Assembly (NCBI GenBank): GCA_964540815.1
Contig: CAZIOH010000135.1
Coordinates: forward strand, 1-13,023
Source of the DNA: CAZIOH01 sp964540815
GTDB taxonomy: Bacteria; Myxococcota_A; Polyangia; Fen-1088
DNA: 13,023 nucleotides
Direction: 5' to 3'
Positions 6,801 through 13,023 of the stretch are shown piece by piece. The position numbers and the translations under genes are program-made. Below the pieces are notes generated by a model. It was not told the DNA's origin. It worked only from the letters and a program-made list of their open reading frames with translations, and did no database searches. Within the stretch, counting starts at the first letter, position 1. The number at the start of each line of letters is the position of its first letter.

Positions 6801-8231
6801 TCAGGCGTCGTCGTCGTCGTCGGTGGTGCCGGCGTCGACCCCCGAGCGCTCGAGGGCACGGTAGAGCGTGCGGCGGTCGATGCCCAGGCGTTCGGCCGCC
6901 TTCTTCTTGTTGCCGCCGCACTCGGTGAGCACGAGATCGATGTAGCGACGCTCGAGCTCGGCCAGGGTCGGGCGATCGTCCACCAGCGAGCCGGCCGCCC
7001 CCACCGTGGGGGCGGGCGTGCGCGCCGATTCGTCCGCCACCGCCGCGCCGACGGACTTGCGGCCGGCCCCGAGCTCGGGGGGCAGATCCGACGGCAGGAT
7101 GATGTTGTCCTTGGCCACCGCCACCGCGCGGTCGATGGCGTTCTCGAGCTCGCGCACGTTCCCCGGCCAGGCGTACTTCATCAGGATCGGCATGGCCTGT
7201 CCCGAGAGGGCGGCCACCGAGCGGCCGTCGCGGCGTCCGATCTTGCCGAGGAAGTGCGACACCAGGATCGGGATGTCGCCGGGGCGGTCGCGCAAGGGGG
7301 GCAGCTTGATGGTGACGACGTTGATGCGGAAGTAGAGATCCTCGCGGAACTTGCCGGACCGGACCTCGGCCTCGAGATCGCGGTTGGTGGCACAGACCAG
7401 CCGCACGTCCACCCGGATGGCCTCGGTGGTCCCGACCGGACGCACCTCCCCGTCCTGCAGCGTCCGGAGCAGCTGGGCCTGCATCTTCGGTCCCATGTCG
7501 CCAATCTCGTCGAGGAACAGCGTCCCGCCGCTGGCGATCTCGAAGAGCCCGCGCTTGGCGGCCACCGCCCCGGTGAACGAGCCCTTGGCGTGTCCGAACA
7601 GCTCCGACTCGAGCAGCGACTCGGACAGCGCCGTGCAGTTGACGGGCACGAACGCGGCGTGGGCTCGCGGAGAATGGGTGTGGATGGCGCGCGCTACCAG
7701 CTCCTTGCCGGTGCCCGATTCCCCGGTCACGAGCACGGTCGCCGACGAGCCGGCCACCCGCGCCACCAGCTTGTACACGTCGAGCATCACCGCGCTCTTG
7801 CCGACGATGTCCTCGATCTTGGTGGTGGGCGGAGCGGTCGAGGCCGCCGCCTTCTGCTCGGCCACCAGCCGCCTCCGCTCGAGCGCGCGCGCCACGGTCA
7901 GCCTCAGCTCCTCCACGTTGAAGGGCTTCGAGACGTAGTCGTAGGCCCCCCGCTGGATGGCCTCCATCGCGCCGGTGACGTCTCCAAAGGCGGTGATCAG
8001 GATGACCGGGGTCTCTGGAGCCTGCCCGGTGAACGCCTTCAGGACGTCGAAGCCGCTGCGCCGATCCATGCGCACGTCCGACAGCACGAGGTCGTACCGT
8101 CCGGCCTGCGCCCGCTCGATGGCGCCGGCCCCGTCGTCGACCGCGTCGACCTCGAAGCCCTCGACCCGCAGGATCTCGCACAGGAGATCGCGCGCGACCC
8201 GATCGTCCTCCGCCACCAAGACTCGGGTCAT
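6801..8231 (-). CDS. NtrC-family sigma-54-dependent response regulator
   Basis: A 476-aa activator of sigma-54 promoters. The receiver domain (1-120) has acidic D9/D10, phospho-acceptor D52, T80 and K102. The AAA+ domain (about 140-375) has Walker A GESGTGKE (170-177), Walker B FLDEIGD (239-245) and R-finger region motifs. The sigma-54 contact loop reads GSFTGA (217-222) instead of the usual GAFTGA. A Fis-type helix-turn-helix lies at about 439-462 (GGNKKKAAERLGIDRRTLYRAL). The C-terminus ends in five Asp encoded by a GTC-type microsatellite (plus strand, about 6804-6820). The start ATG overlaps the stop of the kinase gene as ATGA, and GAGGAGGA precedes it, so the kinase is almost certainly its partner. 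It is the last gene of the exbB-exbD-kinase-regulator run and faces a sigma-54 promoter on the other strand. Confidence 0.97.
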   Translation of the reverse strand: MTRVLVAEDDRVARDLLCEILRVEGFEVDAVDDGAGAIERAQAGRYDLVLSDVRMDRRSGFDVLKAFTGQAPETPVILITAFGDVTGAMEAIQRGAYDYVSKPFNVEELRLTVARALERRRLVAEQKAAASTAPPTTKIEDIVGKSAVMLDVYKLVARVAGSSATVLVTGESGTGKELVARAIHTHSPRAHAAFVPVNCTALSESLLESELFGHAKGSFTGAVAAKRGLFEIASGGTLFLDEIGDMGPKMQAQLLRTLQDGEVRPVGTTEAIRVDVRLVCATNRDLEAEVRSGKFREDLYFRINVVTIKLPPLRDRPGDIPILVSHFLGKIGRRDGRSVAALSGQAMPILMKYAWPGNVRELENAIDRAVAVAKDNIILPSDLPPELGAGRKSVGAAVADESARTPAPTVGAAGSLVDDRPTLAELERRYIDLVLTECGGNKKKAAERLGIDRRTLYRALERSGVDAGTTDDDDDA

Positions 8232-9952
8232 GCTCGTCCTCCTCGGTTTCTGCTGCTCTGGCCCGCCTGGCCGACCTGGCCGACCTGGCCCGCTTGGCCG
8301 ACCTGGCGCAGCTCGGGGGGGTGGCCGCTGGCGCCCCCGGAGGCGGTCGTTCCTGCCGCCCCGGTCGCGAGCCGCGCCGAGGTGTCGACGGTTGGCCCCT
8401 GCGACGCCGGCGGGCCGGCGGCCGGGAGCCGCACGAAGAAGGTCGAGCCGCGACCCGGCTGGCTCTCGACGGCGATGTGCCCGCCGAGCGCCGCCGTGAG
8501 CTGCCGGCAGATGGCGAGCCCGAGCCCGGTCCCCTTGCCACGGCCCTTGGTCGTGTAGAAGGGCTCGAAGATCCGCGCCAGATCCGCCGCCGGGATCCCG
8601 TGCCCGGTGTCGCTGACCGTGATGAGCACCCCCGCGCCGTCCCCCCGACCCTCCACCTCGGCCGCCACCGTCACACGCCCGTTGGTCTCGAGCGCGTCGA
8701 GCGCGTTGGTGATGAGGTTCACCAGGATCTGCCGCAAGAGCCCGGGATCGGTGACCAGCGCCCGCAGCGCCGGATCGTCGGCTCGGACCTCGTTCACCAC
8801 CACCGCCCGGCGCCGGGCGCGCGGATCGACCGCGTGGGTGAGCTCGATCGCCTCGGCGATGAGCCGCGGCAGATCGGTCGGCTGCCGCTCCGGCTCGAGC
8901 GGACGGGTGGAGTCGAGGTAGTCGCGCACGATGCGGCTGATGCGCTCGATCTCCCGCGATCCGACCTCCAGGCGTTCACGCAGCGCCGGTTGCAGATCCC
9001 GCTGCAGGAGCGCCAGCTGCAGGTGCCCGGAGACCGACGACAGAGGGGTCCCGATCTCGTGCGCCAGCTGCGCCGCCAGCTGCCCCAGGGTGGCGAGCCG
9101 AACCTTCGACGCGTTGTCGCGTCGCATGTCGCCGAGCAAGCGGTTCATCTGGTTGAGGGTGGTGTTCTTGTCGGACAGGTCGCGCGTGGCAGCCCCGATC
9201 TCGGCGGCCAGCCGCTGGTTGAACGCCCGGATCTGCGCATCGGCGCGCGACAGCCGTTCCAGCATGCGGTTGAACCCCTGGGACAGCCGTCCCACCTCGT
9301 CCATGGTGGCCACCGGGATCCGCCGCGAGAGATCCCCCGCCTCCACGTCCCGCATGGCGCCGGCCAGCGTCTCCAGCGGCCGCCCGATGAAGCGGGTGGT
9401 GATGAGCCCGGAGATGAGGGTCAGCGCCACCAGCAACACCACCCCGGTCACCAGGGAGACCCGCCTTTCGGTCTGCAGCACGGTCTCGACCGGACCGAGC
9501 GTCCACCCCATGACCAGGGTGGCCTTCCATGGGCCCTTGAGGTCGACCGGCAGCTCGATGGGCGCGGACTGGGCCCCCCCGGCCGAGGCCTTGGTGAAGC
9601 CCATGGGCGGCCGCGACAGCGGCGCGAAGCGCGTGATCTCCGGGCGATCCCCCCGGGGCGCCGCGATGCGGGACGAGGGGGTGTAGGCCTCGCGGTAGAC
9701 ATAGAGGTCGAGCCGGACGATCCGGCTGTGGCGGTTCAGGTAGCCGAGCAGCTTCTCCTCGAATTCTCGATCGTCCGCGTCCGCCTCGACGGTCTTCAGA
9801 TCCTCGGCGATGTCGTGGGCCAGCTCCTCCGCGGAGTCCTGGGCATCCTTGATGATGCGGGCCTGCGTCAAGTACAGGCGCACCCAGGAGGACAGGAACA
9901 CCGTCAGGGCGACCGACACGGCAATCAGCCAGATTTTGGTCCGAATGGTCAT
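8228..9952 (-). CDS. Membrane sensor histidine kinase, partner of the sigma-54 activator
   Basis: 574 aa, NtrB/AtoS-like. TM1 is about 8-24, the periplasmic sensor segment about 26-164 (no known sensor fold recognised) and TM2 about 166-186. HAMP is about 187-240, a linker or coiled coil about 241-285, and the dimerisation domain carries phospho-acceptor His298 in AHEIGTPL. The ATPase domain has N-box N412/N416 (NLITNALDA), G1 D448-x-G450-x-G452, F-box FEPFYTT (462-468) and G2 GKGTGLGLAI. All key residues are present. ATG 9952 is 29 bases after the exbD stop; a GTG 7 codons upstream is an alternative, and neither has a good ribosome-binding site. The stop overlaps the regulator ATG (ATGA). 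After the ATPase domain there is an unusual Ala/Gly/Thr-rich tail ending in (V/A)GQ triplets. Confidence 0.96.
   Translation of the reverse strand: MTIRTKIWLIAVSVALTVFLSSWVRLYLTQARIIKDAQDSAEELAHDIAEDLKTVEADADDREFEEKLLGYLNRHSRIVRLDLYVYREAYTPSSRIAAPRGDRPEITRFAPLSRPPMGFTKASAGGAQSAPIELPVDLKGPWKATLVMGWTLGPVETVLQTERRVSLVTGVVLLVALTLISGLITTRFIGRPLETLAGAMRDVEAGDLSRRIPVATMDEVGRLSQGFNRMLERLSRADAQIRAFNQRLAAEIGAATRDLSDKNTTLNQMNRLLGDMRRDNASKVRLATLGQLAAQLAHEIGTPLSSVSGHLQLALLQRDLQPALRERLEVGSREIERISRIVRDYLDSTRPLEPERQPTDLPRLIAEAIELTHAVDPRARRRAVVVNEVRADDPALRALVTDPGLLRQILVNLITNALDALETNGRVTVAAEVEGRGDGAGVLITVSDTGHGIPAADLARIFEPFYTTKGRGKGTGLGLAICRQLTAALGGHIAVESQPGRGSTFFVRLPAAGPPASQGPTVDTSARLATGAAGTTASGGASGHPPELRQVGQAGQVGQVGQAGQSSRNRGGRA
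8258..8311. repeat. 9-bp tandem repeat encoding the kinase C-terminal (V/A)GQ tail
   Basis: Six 9-base units on the plus strand: CTGGCCCGC, CTGGCCGAC, CTGGCCGAC, CTGGCCCGC, TTGGCCGAC, CTGGCGCAG. The minus-strand kinase gene reads them in phase as repeated G-Q-V or G-Q-A triplets near its C-terminus. Nine is a multiple of three, so copy-number change would lengthen or shorten the tail without a frameshift. Confidence 0.85.
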
Positions 9953-9981
9953 CCGGCTGGCCGATCCTATCACCCGCTCGT

Positions 9982-10461
<480 letters not shown>

Positions 10462-10476
10462 GGCGGCGTGGCGCGG

Positions 10477-11181
10477 TCAGGCGCTCGGAGCGGCGGTGGG
10501 GGCGAGGGGCGAGCTCGCGCCTGCGCCAGGGCTCGCGGCGGGAGCCGGCGCTCCGTGGGTGCGGGCGTACTCGGCGAGGGCCATCAGGAACTCCTCGCAG
10601 TAGAGCTTGTAGAGCATGGCCAGCCCGTTCACCTTCGCGACGAAGTAGTTGTAGGCGATGACCGCGTAGATGGCGACCAGCAGCCCCGCGGCGGTGGCGA
10701 TCAGCGCGGCCGCGATCCCCTGCGATACCACCTTGAAGCCACCGGTCCCCGCCACCGACATGGATTGAAAGGCCTTGAGGATGCCCACCACCGTTCCGAA
10801 CAACCCGACGAACGGCGCCGACGAGCCCACCGTCCCGAGGGCCCACAGGTAGCGCTTGAAGGACAGGACGGTGGCCGCGCGCTGCGAGGTCACGGCCTCG
10901 GCGGTCTTCTGCGGGGTCTTGCGGAAGACCTGCAGCCCACGCTCGAACACGCCCGACAGGGGGCCCTGCGAGGTCTCGCACAGGGCCGAGGCCTTCGACA
11001 GATCGCCGCCCTCGAGGGCGGCCAGGACCTTGTTCTTGAAGGCCTCCGACTTCGGCACGATCCCCCACAGCGCGTAGATGCGCTCGCAGATCACGGTCAA
11101 CCCGGCGAGGGACCAGAACAGCAACAGCGACAGGATCACCCATTCGTCGCGCAGCAGGTTTCGAATCGTTTCCCAGGTCAT
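10477..11181 (-). CDS. exbB: ExbB/TolQ/MotA-family proton channel subunit
   Basis: 234 aa. TM1 is about 15-32. The cytoplasmic domain follows, then the family core with APFVGLFGTVVGILKAF at about 120-136 and QGIAAALIATAAGLLVAI forming the third helix. The C-terminal 25 residues are a Pro/Ala/Ser-rich tail not needed for the fold. It is the first gene of the leftward run exbB-exbD-kinase-regulator. No Shine-Dalgarno sequence is visible before ATG 11181; GCTAGAGT lies 12 bases upstream, so the leader is probably very short. It is a paralogue of the partial TolQ at 1-611, with different flanks. Confidence 0.93.
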   Translation of the reverse strand: MTWETIRNLLRDEWVILSLLLFWSLAGLTVICERIYALWGIVPKSEAFKNKVLAALEGGDLSKASALCETSQGPLSGVFERGLQVFRKTPQKTAEAVTSQRAATVLSFKRYLWALGTVGSSAPFVGLFGTVVGILKAFQSMSVAGTGGFKVVSQGIAAALIATAAGLLVAIYAVIAYNYFVAKVNGLAMLYKLYCEEFLMALAEYARTHGAPAPAASPGAGASSPLAPTAAPSA

Positions 11182-11193
11182 GTTTGCCGCGCA

Positions 11194-11199
11194 ACTCTA
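11194..11199 (-). promoter_or_regulatory. Candidate -10 (TAGAGT) for the exbB operon
   Basis: On the minus strand GC-TAGAGT ends 12 bases before ATG 11181. With the usual 6-7 base distance, transcription would start about 5 bases before the start codon. It is the third GCTAG site found just before a gene lacking a Shine-Dalgarno sequence. There is no clear -35. Confidence 0.3.
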
Positions 11200-11262
11200 G
11201 CTCAGTGGAATTGGGTCGTCGCGCGAAACCGCCCGACCGGGCCGGGAACCCAGGGCTCGGGG

Positions 11263-11268
11263 TACACT
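11263..11268 (+). promoter_or_regulatory. Candidate -10 (TACACT) for the right-edge kinase gene
   Basis: TACACT matches four of six consensus -10 bases and lies 40 bases before ATG 11309. No -35 hexamer is evident in the GC-rich sequence upstream. Weak, positional evidence only. Confidence 0.2.
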
Positions 11269-11308
11269 CGTTCCCACCTCGCCCATCACGACCCGGGCGT
11301 CGAAACCC

Positions 11309-13023
<1,715 letters not shown>

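Noticed and set aside
7254..8558. 434-codon plus-strand frame opposite the regulator and kinase
   Set aside because: Antisense to two well-defined genes, with no recognisable motif.

Overview
The window is GC-rich throughout (G/C-biased third codon positions, very few AT-rich patches). It carries a Gram-negative envelope gene set: Tol/Exb proton-channel subunits, lipoprotein signal peptides, a periplasmic-type cytochrome c, sigma-54 activator machinery and large membrane histidine kinases. This fits a Myxococcota-like (former Deltaproteobacteria) genome best, but that is inference from gene style, not a marker gene. A run of exactly 100 N (4891-4990) shows it is a draft or metagenome scaffold. 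No tRNA, rRNA, CRISPR array or transposase was seen.

Layout. Positions 1-611 (-) hold the N-terminal part of a TolQ/ExbB protein that runs off the left edge. A divergent spacer leads to a small Cys-rich putative lipoprotein (899-1345, +). Next is a rhomboid-fold membrane protein lacking the catalytic Ser and His (1408-2133, +). A promoter-like site, a 7-bp hairpin and a clear TPP riboswitch (about 2243-2355) precede thiC (2364-4172). thiC overlaps by one base a monohaem cytochrome c lipoprotein (4172-4609). A 450-base gene-free stretch follows, with a REP-like palindrome, a small hairpin and a 14-bp GC-rich tandem repeat broken by the N gap. Then comes a membrane-anchored metallo-beta-lactamase-fold hydrolase (5061-5963, +).

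The central region is the most interesting. Reading leftward, exbB (10477-11181), exbD (9982-10461), a membrane histidine kinase (8228-9952) and an NtrC-type sigma-54 activator (6801-8231) form a tight operon; the kinase and regulator overlap by ATGA. Facing it is a short unit on the + strand: three tandem 13-bp repeats (6307-6345), a sigma-54 -24/-12 element with correct spacing (GGCAC-N5-TTGCA, 6384-6398), a 24-codon leader ORF (6459-6533) and an 83-aa very acidic protein (6534-6785). The repeats lie about 64-102 bases upstream of the predicted start site, where an NtrC-type activator would bind. My main hypothesis is a self-contained circuit: an ExbB/ExbD channel co-expressed with a kinase and activator that switches on the neighbouring small acidic protein.

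The right edge (11309-13023, +) holds the N-terminal part of another membrane histidine kinase, diverging from exbB. Its input region appears to be an internal duplication of a membrane module with a 176-residue offset.

Two genes without Shine-Dalgarno sequences (rhomboid-like and MBL-fold) have TGCTAG at the same distance from their ATG, suggesting leaderless transcripts. Related GCTAG sites lie upstream of exbB and between tolQ and the lipoprotein gene.
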